This document shows, in pieces, positions 1 through 6,231 of a DNA stretch of 17,769 nucleotides. The position numbers and the translations under genes are program-made. The stretch lies in NCBI GenBank assembly GCA_902810755.1, contig CADDYT010000135.1, positions 1 through 17,769 of the forward strand. The letters are read 5' to 3'. This DNA comes from Chloroflexota bacterium (GTDB lineage: Bacteria > Chloroflexota > Ktedonobacteria > Ktedonobacterales > Ktedonobacteraceae). Numbering within the stretch: position 1 is the stretch's first letter; each line of letters opens with the position of its first letter. The notes beneath the pieces were generated by a model. That model ran no database searches and was not told the origin of the DNA. It saw only the letters and a program-made list of their open reading frames with translations.

Positions 1-780
1 GTTGGGGTAGCGGGATTGCAGGTAGGCGAGGTTTTCCTGCTGCATGCGCAGGCGCGCCTCCTGTTGCTCATCCCGCGCCGACTGGCGAGCCACAATCAAC
101 GTGACGGGACAACGCACCCGCGCGTAGAGGTTCAGAGTCGGCTGATCCCACATGGCGTCGATGATTTGCAGGTGATTCTCGAAGGAGAGACGCGGGGCAA
201 CGGTGTCATCTGCACGCAGTTGCACGATATGCAGAATAATGTCCTCAAGCTCCGGCGTCCACTGTTTGCCGAGTGGGCCGCCGCGAAAATACGAGAGGAA
301 GGTTTCACGGGGTGTTCCGGCAAAACGTGGCGGCGCCAGCTCTTTTCTCGCCTGTTCCCGCGACCAGCCTGCACGGCGCGAAAGCTGGAACGTTGCCCCA
401 TCGACCGCGACAAGGGCCGTGACGCGCTCAGGATAGGTGACGACATATTGCAGGGCCACCATCGCCCCCCACGAATGCCCGACCAGCACGGGCCGCACGA
501 TTCCCAGCGCCTCCATGGCGGCGTCGACATCGGCCAGCATCGTAGTGAAATCATAGCCTGTCTCCGGCTTATCGCTCTCGCCATGTCCGCGCTGATCGAG
601 GGCCGTCACTGCGTAGCCCTGCGCCGCCAGCAGGGGCGCGACAAAATCCCAGATGCGCGCTGCGGAAGCAAGGCCGTGCAGCAGCAAGAGAGGCGGAGCT
701 TCCGGGCGAGGTTCGACAGGAGACCAGTGACGGTAGTGCAGGCGCAGACCGTTGGCGGAAATAAAGCTATCGACAGGCAT
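1..780 (-). CDS. Alpha/beta hydrolase (3' end outside the window)
   Basis: This gene reads on the minus strand from ATG at 780-778 and stays open to base 1, giving 260 residues; the C-terminus lies outside the window. The fold is clear: an oxyanion-hole segment LLLLHGLAS at about residues 31-39, then LDQRGHGESDKP at 61-72, and the nucleophile elbow GHSWG with Ser103. The acid residue is probably an Asp near 237, after the strand CPVTLIVAR. The catalytic His would lie beyond the edge. Members of this family cleave esters, amides, lactones or C-C bonds, and the substrate cannot be told from sequence. There is no signal peptide, so it is probably cytoplasmic. The start is chosen because MPVDSFISANGLRLHYRHW is a typical family N-terminus; no strong Shine-Dalgarno is seen. 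A near-consensus promoter lies about 50-75 bases upstream. Confidence 0.9.
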   Translation of the reverse strand, partial: MPVDSFISANGLRLHYRHWSPVEPRPEAPPLLLLHGLASAARIWDFVAPLLAAQGYAVTALDQRGHGESDKPETGYDFTTMLADVDAAMEALGIVRPVLVGHSWGAMVALQYVVTYPERVTALVAVDGATFQLSRRAGWSREQARKELAPPRFAGTPRETFLSYFRGGPLGKQWTPELEDIILHIVQLRADDTVAPRLSFENHLQIIDAMWDQPTLNLYARVRCPVTLIVARQSARDEQQEARLRMQQENLAYLQSRYPN

Positions 781-820
781 AGAAGACAATGGACAATATC
801 CTTTCCCGACGTTTTCTCAT

Positions 821-855
821 AGCAGGAATATACGGGCTTTCCTGCTGAATGTCAA
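821..855 (-). promoter_or_regulatory. Promoter with overlapping inverted repeat for the alpha/beta hydrolase
   Basis: On the minus strand TTGACA (855-850) is followed after exactly 17 bases by TATATT (832-827), a near-perfect sigma-70-type promoter. Transcription would start near 820, about 40 bases before the ATG at 780. An inverted repeat AGCAGGAA/TTCCTGCT (846-839 and 828-821, 10 bases between arms) covers part of the spacer and the -10 box. This is the position expected of a repressor operator. The promoter is well supported by sequence; the operator role is inferred. Confidence 0.6.
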
Positions 856-860
856 GCCGT

Positions 861-900
861 GAAAAGCACAAAACCTCCCAGGGCTGGCGCCCGGAAGGTT
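861..900 (-). terminator. Rho-independent terminator of the acidic-tail gene
   Basis: Read on the minus strand, a stem is formed by AACCT (900-896) with AGGTT (876-872), and by GGGC and GCCC inside it with small bulges. It is followed at once by TTTTGTGCTTTT. It lies about 50 bases after the stop codon at 948-950, so it fits as the end of that transcript. It also separates that transcript from the hydrolase promoter. Confidence 0.55.
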
Positions 901-947
901 CTTGCGCTGCTTTATGGAAACGTCCCGCTCGCGGAAGCTTTCAGAAG

Positions 948-1367
948 CTACTCGTATTGCAGGTCGTCAGGCTCAAACTCGTCTTCTTCCTCCAGATACT
1001 CGTCATCCTCATCATCATCGTCGTACTCGTCCAGGTAACGAATTTCATCGTAGTCGGGCGAGTATTCTCTGCGGATCTGGATGGTTGGATGGACGGGTGG
1101 AAAGGGCCGCAGCCCCTCAGGCGCAGCCGGACCCTCCATCTGCGGTTCGTAAAAGGCTGGCGCCTCACGCACCAGCACTTCGTCTTCCCAGGCCATCGAC
1201 TCAAACCCCAGACGGCGCAGGTCCATGACCATGCCAGGCCAGGTATCTTCAGGGTCGATAGCCCACCACTCGCGCCCCAGCACACGTACAGGTCGAACAC
1301 GCAAAGGCCGGTTGAGATCGCCCAGATTAGCCAGTAACGACGTGCGTTTCTTCTCGGCTTTTTTCAC
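948..1367 (-). CDS. Hypothetical protein with highly acidic C-terminal tail
   Basis: A 139-residue protein starting at GTG (1367-1365). I do not recognise a family. The first 20 residues are basic (MKKAEKKR), and the middle has a compact aromatic-rich stretch (GREWWAIDPEDTWPG, about 31-45). The last 39 residues contain 23 Asp/Glu, with a DDDDEDDEYLEEEDE run around 116-130. No signal peptide or membrane segment is visible. A polyacidic tail of this type is common in proteins that bind basic partners or metal ions, or that act as a solubility tail; none of these is shown here. A purine-rich AAAGGGA lies 12-13 bases before the GTG, further than usual. The gene stands alone, ending in a terminator and facing away from the histidine kinase gene. 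Confidence 0.7.
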   Translation of the reverse strand: MKKAEKKRTSLLANLGDLNRPLRVRPVRVLGREWWAIDPEDTWPGMVMDLRRLGFESMAWEDEVLVREAPAFYEPQMEGPAAPEGLRPFPPVHPTIQIRREYSPDYDEIRYLDEYDDDDEDDEYLEEEDEFEPDDLQYE

Positions 1368-1576
1368 GGCAGTAAACCGTCCCTTTCTAACTCAGAACAA
1401 CGTTCGTTCACTTCGCGCTGCCCGTTTCCGGCTCCTCAGCCAGAACGAATATCCTCACCGGAGATTCATTCTTTTCCCCCCGCCCCGGCCCGGAAAGGGA
1501 AGCAGAAAGCTTATATATACGATACCACATCACCCGCGCTGTTCGCCAGAGCAAATGGCTGCGATTTTCGGGTCTC
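1368..1576. other. Non-coding stretch, upstream part of divergent intergenic region
   Basis: No convincing gene is seen here. It must hold the promoter of the minus-strand acidic-tail gene, but I found no -35/-10 pair that stands out. An AT-rich spot at about 1510-1522 (TTATATATACGAT) is the best -10 candidate, without a good -35 partner. A pyrimidine-rich run occupies about 1471-1490. Confidence 0.4.
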
Positions 1577-1604
1577 TTACACAGCTTACAAAATTTCTTA
1601 TATT
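1577..1604 (+). promoter_or_regulatory. Weak promoter candidate upstream of the histidine kinase
   Basis: TTACAC (1577-1582), 16 bases, then TATATT (1599-1604), in an AT-rich island within GC-rich DNA. It would give a leader of over 200 bases. The better promoter candidate is at 1659-1687; both may be used. Confidence 0.3.
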
Positions 1605-1650
1605 ACTCTCTTATACGTGAGAAGGTGGTCTTAGATCACATATTACAGAT

Positions 1651-1687
1651 AGCATGCATTGACAGGCATGGCAAAAGCATGCATACT
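1651..1687 (+). promoter_or_regulatory. Promoter with flanking direct repeats for the histidine kinase
   Basis: A perfect TTGACA (1659-1664) is followed after 17 bases by CATACT (1682-1687). Two identical 9-base sequences AGCATGCAT lie at 1651-1659 and 1676-1684, 25 bases apart. One abuts the -35 box and the other overlaps the -10 box, as an operator might. Transcription would start near 1694, leaving a leader of about 147 bases before the ATG at 1841. Confidence 0.45.
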
Positions 1688-1710
1688 GCTTACAACAAAT
1701 GTACGGTGGA

Positions 1711-1746
1711 GTTTCTTGATGGCTGCGAGCCATTCTGGCAAGAAAC
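1711..1746 (+). promoter_or_regulatory. Leader hairpin 1 of the histidine kinase mRNA
   Basis: GTTTCTTG (1711-1718) pairs perfectly with CAAGAAAC (1739-1746). Inside it ATGGCT (1719-1724) pairs with AGCCAT (1728-1733) around a GCG loop. A 5-base bulge (1734-1738) sits on the 3' side. The 14-bp stem is directly followed by a purine-rich GAGGAAGGAG and an in-frame ATG at 1757, which lies too close to that purine tract to be the preferred start. It does not match any riboswitch class I know. Confidence 0.5.
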
Positions 1747-1811
1747 GAGGAAGGAGATGAGGCAGCCGATAAAGTCAATAAAGCCAACGAATCTGGTAAA
1801 TCCAACAAATT

Positions 1812-1837
1812 CGGGAAATCTCTTAAGGAGTTTCCCG
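1812..1837 (+). promoter_or_regulatory. Hairpin that pairs the Shine-Dalgarno of the histidine kinase
   Basis: CGGGAAA (1812-1818) pairs perfectly with TTTCCCG (1831-1837), and CTC (1820-1822) with GAG (1828-1830), leaving a TTAAG loop. The Shine-Dalgarno AAGGAG (1825-1830) of the ATG at 1841 lies partly in the stem and partly in the loop, so folding would limit ribosome access. This is a direct reading of the sequence; translational control is inferred. Confidence 0.5.
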
Positions 1838-1840
1838 CAG

Positions 1841-3793
1841 ATGACGCTGCGCCGCCTGCGCAATACGCCCGGCTACTTTTTCCTCATCTGGCGCTGGGGA
1901 ACCTGGCTCTACGCCCTCATCTGGATCGTTGCGCTTCACCCGGCGGATACAACGCTGGAAACGGTTCTGCTGCTGATTACCTTCCTGCAATCGCTGGCGG
2001 CGACGCTATACGCGCCCCTGTTTGCCCTGCTTCTGCCCCGCCTGCCCGGTCGAAACGTGCTGCGCTGGCCCGGACGCACTCAAGGCAGGCAGCGGCGCAT
2101 TATGCGCGGGAAACGGCGCACGCAGCCGCTCGCCGGGGATGAAGAAGAGAATGAGGACGAGGAGACGGAGACGACCGCGCCCCTGAGCGTGACCCGCAAC
2201 CCGTACTGGAATATCGCGTTCTATACGCTGGATGTGGTAATCTGCGGGCTGGTTGTGTATTTCAGCGGCTACTGGACATACCCGCCCTTTGGCGCATCCT
2301 CGCCCTTTTATCGCTATGGCCTGTCAACGGCGCTGGTGGCCGGTTTCGGCTATGGCTACGGCGGCGGTCTGTCGGCGGCCCTCGGCTATGATCTGTTCAT
2401 GCTGCTGGGCGCGTACTTCCCACCGCCCGGCGCCATCCATTTCACTCCCCTGCTCTCCGATCTGGAAGGCTCGCTCATCGACGCGCCCATTGTTGCCATC
2501 CTCGCCGCTTATCTGGCAACCCTGCTCAACAGCTATATTCGTAGCAAGCGGCTGGTGCAGGATGATGGGCGACGGCAGAAAGCGTTGCGCCGCGTGGGCG
2601 AGACGCTGGTGGCAGGAGCCAGAGACCGCGAACACCTGCTGCGCAACAGCGCCGAACAGATTCGCAAGGGCGGCCATTTCGAGCGACTGCTCATCGCTCT
2701 GGTGAACGGCGCAACTGAGCATGGGGCAGTTGCTCTCAGCAACCCGGTTGAAGCGGGCGTCGTTGAGGCGGTTGGCGGGGATACGGGCGAGCGTTTGCTG
2801 GCACAGGTGGCGCGGTGCGGGGAAAAGCTCGTGGCCTTCGAGTCGCTGGCAGGAGAGATGGGCAGGCAGGGCTACGGCATCGCTCGCCTCTACCTGCCCT
2901 GTTTTTCCGAAGGGCAACTGTACCTGATCCTGGGCGCGGAAAGCATCCGGCAAACGCCCTTTGAGGCCAAACAGGAAGAGTTCCTGCGCATCGTCGGCTC
3001 GCAGCTGGTGGTGGCGCTTGAGAATCTTCGCCTGACGGAGCGTAGCGCCGAACTGGCGGCGGCGGCGGAACGCGGTCGCATCGCCCGCGAGATACACGAT
3101 GGCGTCGCGCAGTTGATCTACATGCTGAGCCTGAACACCGAAACGTGCCTGGCCCTGGCCGAGCGCCTCGCCGCAACCAGCGAGGCAGAGCAGGAATTGC
3201 TCTCGCCTCTGACCGAACGGCTCGACCGGCTGGTAACAATCTCCAAACAGGCCCTGTGGGAGACGCGCCACTACATGTTCACCCTCAAACCATTGATGAG
3301 CGGCTCGACCACGCTCACGCAGATGCTCACCGGTCAGATACACGAATTCGAGGCCATCAGCGGCCTGCCGGTCGATCTCATCATCGAGGGAGACGAGAGC
3401 GCGCCGAATGGAGACCAGCAGCGCGCGCGCATGATGGCGCAGGCCGGAACCGCCATCTTCCGCATCACGCAGGAGGCGCTGACCAACGCCTATAAACACG
3501 CCGACGCGACGCAACTCCAGGTCACGCTGCGCCACCTGCCACACGCGGTCGAAGTCGAAATTTGCGACAACGGACACGGGCTGCAAAGCGATGGCACGGG
3601 CAGCGAAAACGGCAAAGGGCAGGACGAGCAGGCCAGAGAACTGATCGCCGTCGCGGCAGGCGATGAGCCGCGCATCTATTCAGGACACGGCATACGCGGC
3701 ATGCGCGAACGAGCCGAAGAACTGGGCGGCACGCTTGAACTGGGGCAATCAAGCAGTGGAGGCTTGCGCGTGAAGGCATGCATTCCGATGTAG
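1841..3793 (+). CDS. Membrane sensor histidine kinase, NarL-partner (HisKA_3) type
   Basis: A 650-residue sensor kinase that would phosphorylate itself on His419 and pass the phosphate to the regulator encoded next. The N-terminal 230 residues hold about five to six hydrophobic segments (roughly 12-32, 39-65, 125-143, 157-190, 213-230), split by a basic and then acidic loop near 75-115. A GAF-like region follows (about 253-398). The dimerisation/phosphoacceptor helix has REIHDGVAQ (416-424), and the ATP-binding domain has an N-box around Asn549 (ITQEALTNAYKHA), a DNGHG box near 576, and GHGIRGMRERAEELGG near 614-629. The frame is open back to 1625, and starts at 1625 (GTG) or 1757 (ATG) are possible. 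I chose ATG 1841 because AAGGAG sits 10 bases before it and the next residues begin the first membrane segment. The signal sensed is unknown. Confidence 0.9.
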   Translation: MTLRRLRNTPGYFFLIWRWGTWLYALIWIVALHPADTTLETVLLLITFLQSLAATLYAPLFALLLPRLPGRNVLRWPGRTQGRQRRIMRGKRRTQPLAGDEEENEDEETETTAPLSVTRNPYWNIAFYTLDVVICGLVVYFSGYWTYPPFGASSPFYRYGLSTALVAGFGYGYGGGLSAALGYDLFMLLGAYFPPPGAIHFTPLLSDLEGSLIDAPIVAILAAYLATLLNSYIRSKRLVQDDGRRQKALRRVGETLVAGARDREHLLRNSAEQIRKGGHFERLLIALVNGATEHGAVALSNPVEAGVVEAVGGDTGERLLAQVARCGEKLVAFESLAGEMGRQGYGIARLYLPCFSEGQLYLILGAESIRQTPFEAKQEEFLRIVGSQLVVALENLRLTERSAELAAAAERGRIAREIHDGVAQLIYMLSLNTETCLALAERLAATSEAEQELLSPLTERLDRLVTISKQALWETRHYMFTLKPLMSGSTTLTQMLTGQIHEFEAISGLPVDLIIEGDESAPNGDQQRARMMAQAGTAIFRITQEALTNAYKHADATQLQVTLRHLPHAVEVEICDNGHGLQSDGTGSENGKGQDEQARELIAVAAGDEPRIYSGHGIRGMRERAEELGGTLELGQSSSGGLRVKACIPM

Positions 3794-3834
3794 CGCACAG
3801 CAAAATAAACCGGACGGAAAAAAGTGGCCGGAAC

Positions 3835-3922
3835 CTGTCATGCTGAGCGCAGCGAAGCATCTGCGTGGAACCACGCTGTTCGGTTGGCAACCAGAGATGC
3901 TCCGCTGCGCTCAGCATGACAG
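3835..3922. repeat. REP-like palindromic element between kinase and regulator
   Basis: Two 28-base arms (3835-3862 and 3895-3922) are inverted copies with one mismatch. The left arm begins CTGTCATGCTGAGCGCAGCG. The 32-base centre contains a small palindrome GCGTGG-AA-CCACGC and GGTT/AACC. A third copy of the arm lies at 13856-13882. Similar GCGCAGCGAAG units are dispersed repeats in many genomes, so this is probably a repeat insertion, not a dedicated control site. In RNA it would form a long hairpin within the kinase-regulator transcript and could lower read-through or stabilise the upstream part. Confidence 0.75.
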
Positions 3923-3945
3923 GCAATAGATCAGGAGAACAGACT

Positions 3946-4581
3946 ATGACAAAGATACGGCTGATGATTGTCGACGACCACGAGGTGGTGCGCCTGGGCA
4001 TGCGCACGGCCATCGAACCGGAGGCCGATATGAGCGTGGTGGGCGAGGCCAGCAACGGCGCGCAGGCCCTGGCAAAAGTGGACGTACTCGCGCCCCAGGT
4101 CATTCTGATGGATGTACGCATGGAAAAAATGGGCGGCATCGAAGCCTGTCGCGAGATCAAAAGCCGCCACCCGGAGATCGCTATTCTGATGATTACCTCG
4201 TACAGCGATGCCGACGCGGTAGTCGCCTCCGTGCTGGCCGGAGCCAGCGGCTACCTGCTCAAGAACGTGAGCCGCGCCGAACTCCTGCGCGCCATCCGCC
4301 AGGTCGCGACCGGCCAGACGCTGCTCGATGCCACCATCACGCAGCAGGCAATGGATGCGCTGGCAAGCGGTCCTGGCAGCGAACTGACCGAGCGCGAACG
4401 CGAGGTGCTGGCCCTGGTAGCGCGTGGCTACACAAACAGGCAAATCGCCGAAAAGCTCTTCGTCAGCGAAAAGACGGCCCGCAACCACGTCAGCCACATC
4501 CTCGATAAGCTCGGCCTCTCCCGCCGCAGCGAGGCCGCCGCCTATGCTGTGGAACACAAGCTGGTACCGCCGAGGGAATAG
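3946..4581 (+). CDS. Response regulator, NarL/FixJ family, LuxR-type HTH
   Basis: A 211-residue DNA-binding response regulator and the likely partner of the HisKA_3 kinase encoded 152 bases upstream. The receiver domain has the acidic pair Asp10-Asp11 (VDDHE), phosphoacceptor Asp56 (ILMDVRM), Thr84 (LMITS) and Lys106 (LLKN), all in the standard spacing. The LuxR-type helix-turn-helix spans about 137-201, starting LTEREREVLALVARGYTNRQ and with the recognition helix around SEKTARNHVSHIL. ATG 3946 is chosen because AGGAG (3933-3937) lies 8 bases before it; the open frame upstream runs through the palindromic repeat and is not coding. The stop is only 15 bases from the stop of the convergent YciI-like gene. 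Target genes cannot be named. Confidence 0.93.
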   Translation: MTKIRLMIVDDHEVVRLGMRTAIEPEADMSVVGEASNGAQALAKVDVLAPQVILMDVRMEKMGGIEACREIKSRHPEIAILMITSYSDADAVVASVLAGASGYLLKNVSRAELLRAIRQVATGQTLLDATITQQAMDALASGPGSELTEREREVLALVARGYTNRQIAEKLFVSEKTARNHVSHILDKLGLSRRSEAAAYAVEHKLVPPRE

Positions 4582-4596
4582 CAGCCTATCCTTCCT

Positions 4597-4806
4597 TCAG
4601 CGGTTCTTTGTGATATGGTGACAAACGCAAGCAATGATGATTGCCACAGCGCCAATAATGTCTGTGAAAGGGCCACCGATCAGCAGCGTCTTTACATCGA
4701 ACAGCCCTTGCAGGTATTCCACATGCTCGGTTATCCCCTGTTGCTCTTCCAACGGTTTTTCCGTGTTCCAGGCCGAACCCTGAGAATAGATGATGGCAAA
4801 ACGCAT
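4597..4806 (-). CDS. YciI-like protein, short C-terminally truncated form
   Basis: A 69-residue product whose N-terminal two thirds fit the YciI family: MRFAIIYSQGSAW, then EHVEYLQGLFD with a conserved His near 28, then LLIGGPFTD near 41-49. Family members are usually about 90-100 residues and continue with a second alpha/beta unit ending in an Asp-Pro-rich segment. Here the frame leaves the family after AVAIII and ends in ACVCHHITKNR. The two other minus-strand frames beyond this point did not recover the missing part, so it looks like a truncation, not one frameshift. The start is firm: AAGGAAGGGG lies 8 bases before the ATG. It begins 20 bases after the dihydropyrimidinase stop, so it is the last gene of that operon. 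It may be a decaying gene or a real short variant. Confidence 0.6.
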   Translation of the reverse strand: MRFAIIYSQGSAWNTEKPLEEQQGITEHVEYLQGLFDVKTLLIGGPFTDIIGAVAIIIACVCHHITKNR

Positions 4807-4825
4807 TGCGTGATCCCCTTCCTTT

Positions 4826-6214
4826 CTATGGCTCGCTAAACGTTTTGCGGTGCAGGAACTGGCCTTCCCCTTTCGGGCCGGTGAACTGTCCGTTCTGGAC
4901 GAGAACGCGACCGCGCAGGAGGACGGTATCGGGGACGCCCTGGACGTACATGCCCTCGTAGGGAGTGTAGTCGACGCGCTGGTGCTGGTTGGATGCGCTG
5001 ATGGTGAGCGTGCGGTCAGGGTCGAAGATCACGAGGTCGGCGTCGCTGCCGGGGGCGATGGCGCCCTTGCGCGGGAAGAGGCCAAAGAGTTTGGCGGGCA
5101 TGGTCGAGATGAGATCGACGAAGTGCGAGAGCGAGAGTTTGCCCGTGCGCACGCCCTGATAAAGCAGCATGACGCGATGCTCGACGCCGGGGATGCCGTT
5201 GGGGATCTTCGTGAAGTCGTCGCGACCCAGCTCTTTCTGCCCTTTGTAGTTGAAGGCGGCGTGGTCGGTGGCAACGACGGAGAGTTCGCGGCGCTGCAGG
5301 CCGAGCCAGAGCGCCTCGTTATCGGCATCGCTGCGCATGGGCGGCGTGCAGACAAATTTAGCGGCCTCGAAGCCGGGCGCGGTATAGCAACTATCGTTGA
5401 GATAGAGATATTGCGGGCAGGTCTCGCCCCAGACCGGCAGGCCCTTGACGCGCGCGGCGGCGACGGCCTGCAACGAGTAGGCGCAGCTCACATGCACAAC
5501 GTAGAGCGGAGCATCGGTTAGCGTGGCCAGCGTAATGGCGCGCTGTGTGGCCTCGCCTTCGAGGATGGCCGGGCGCGTCAGGGGATGATAGATAGGCGCG
5601 GTATGCCCGGCGGCAACGGCCTCGCGCACAATGAAATCGATGACAATGCCGTTCTCGGCGTGGACCATCACCAGGCCGCCGAGGCGAGCGGAACGGCGCA
5701 GGACGCGGTAAATGGTCTCGTCATCGACCATGAAGGTGTTGGGATAGGCCATGAGCAGCTTAAAGGTAGTGATACCGGCGGCAATCATCTCGTCCATTGC
5801 CTCTTCCGGCGCGGCGGCAAGGTCGGTGATGCAGGCATGGAAGCCGTAGTCGATGGAGGCCCGACCCCCGGCTTTCTTATGCCATGTCTCTACCGCCTCG
5901 CTCAGGGGCTGGCCGCGCCGCTGGTTGGCGAAATCGAGGATAGTGGTGGTGCCGCCACAGGCGGCGGCAATGGTTCCCGTCTCAAAATCGTCACTGGCGA
6001 CGGTGGTGGGCAGCGGCAATTCCATATGCGTATGCACATCGATGCCGCCGGGGAAGACATATTTTCCTCGCGCATCCAGCACGGTATCGGGCTGTACGCT
6101 GGCAAATGCTCCCGGCGCGCCCACTGCCGCGATTTGCTCGCCCTCAATCAGAATATCACCGGTAAAGGCATCATCTGCCGTCACGATGTAGCCGTTAGTA
6201 ATCAGTGTCCTCAC
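4826..6214 (-). CDS. hydA: Dihydropyrimidinase / D-hydantoinase
   Basis: A 462-residue cyclic amidase of the amidohydrolase superfamily. Enzymes of this family open dihydrouracil, dihydrothymine or hydantoins to N-carbamoyl amino acids. The metal site is complete: HTH with His61 and His63 (GIDVHTHMELP), Lys152 to be carboxylated (TTFKLLMAYP), His185 (MVHAENG), His241 (VVHVSC) and Asp317 (ATDHAAF). The spacing matches characterised bacterial hydantoinases almost residue for residue. I chose GTG 6214 because AAGGAG lies 6 bases before it; a longer TTG start at 6229 would place that Shine-Dalgarno inside the gene. It begins 17 bases after the stop of the Ser/Thr kinase and is followed by the YciI-like gene. 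No beta-ureidopropionase or dihydropyrimidine dehydrogenase gene is in the window, so the physiological substrate is unproven. Confidence 0.92.
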   Translation of the reverse strand: MRTLITNGYIVTADDAFTGDILIEGEQIAAVGAPGAFASVQPDTVLDARGKYVFPGGIDVHTHMELPLPTTVASDDFETGTIAAACGGTTTILDFANQRRGQPLSEAVETWHKKAGGRASIDYGFHACITDLAAAPEEAMDEMIAAGITTFKLLMAYPNTFMVDDETIYRVLRRSARLGGLVMVHAENGIVIDFIVREAVAAGHTAPIYHPLTRPAILEGEATQRAITLATLTDAPLYVVHVSCAYSLQAVAAARVKGLPVWGETCPQYLYLNDSCYTAPGFEAAKFVCTPPMRSDADNEALWLGLQRRELSVVATDHAAFNYKGQKELGRDDFTKIPNGIPGVEHRVMLLYQGVRTGKLSLSHFVDLISTMPAKLFGLFPRKGAIAPGSDADLVIFDPDRTLTISASNQHQRVDYTPYEGMYVQGVPDTVLLRGRVLVQNGQFTGPKGEGQFLHRKTFSEP

Positions 6215-6231
6215 TGTATGCTCCTTCAATC

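Noticed and set aside
16..822. 268-residue plus-strand frame opposite the alpha/beta hydrolase
   Set aside because: The minus strand carries all hydrolase motifs; the plus frame has none.
1625..1840. N-terminal extension of the histidine kinase from GTG 1625 or ATG 1757
   Set aside because: The extra 72 residues have no domain character, overlap a promoter and two hairpins, and lack a well-spaced ribosome binding site.
2324..3586. 420-residue open frame on the minus strand inside the histidine kinase gene
   Set aside because: It mirrors the coding frame of a clear kinase, has no recognisable domain, and is rich in Gln/Ala/Arg as expected from antisense reading of GC-rich DNA.
3931..4557. 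208-residue minus-strand frame opposite the response regulator
   Set aside because: Complete overlap with a well-supported response regulator; composition of an antisense shadow.
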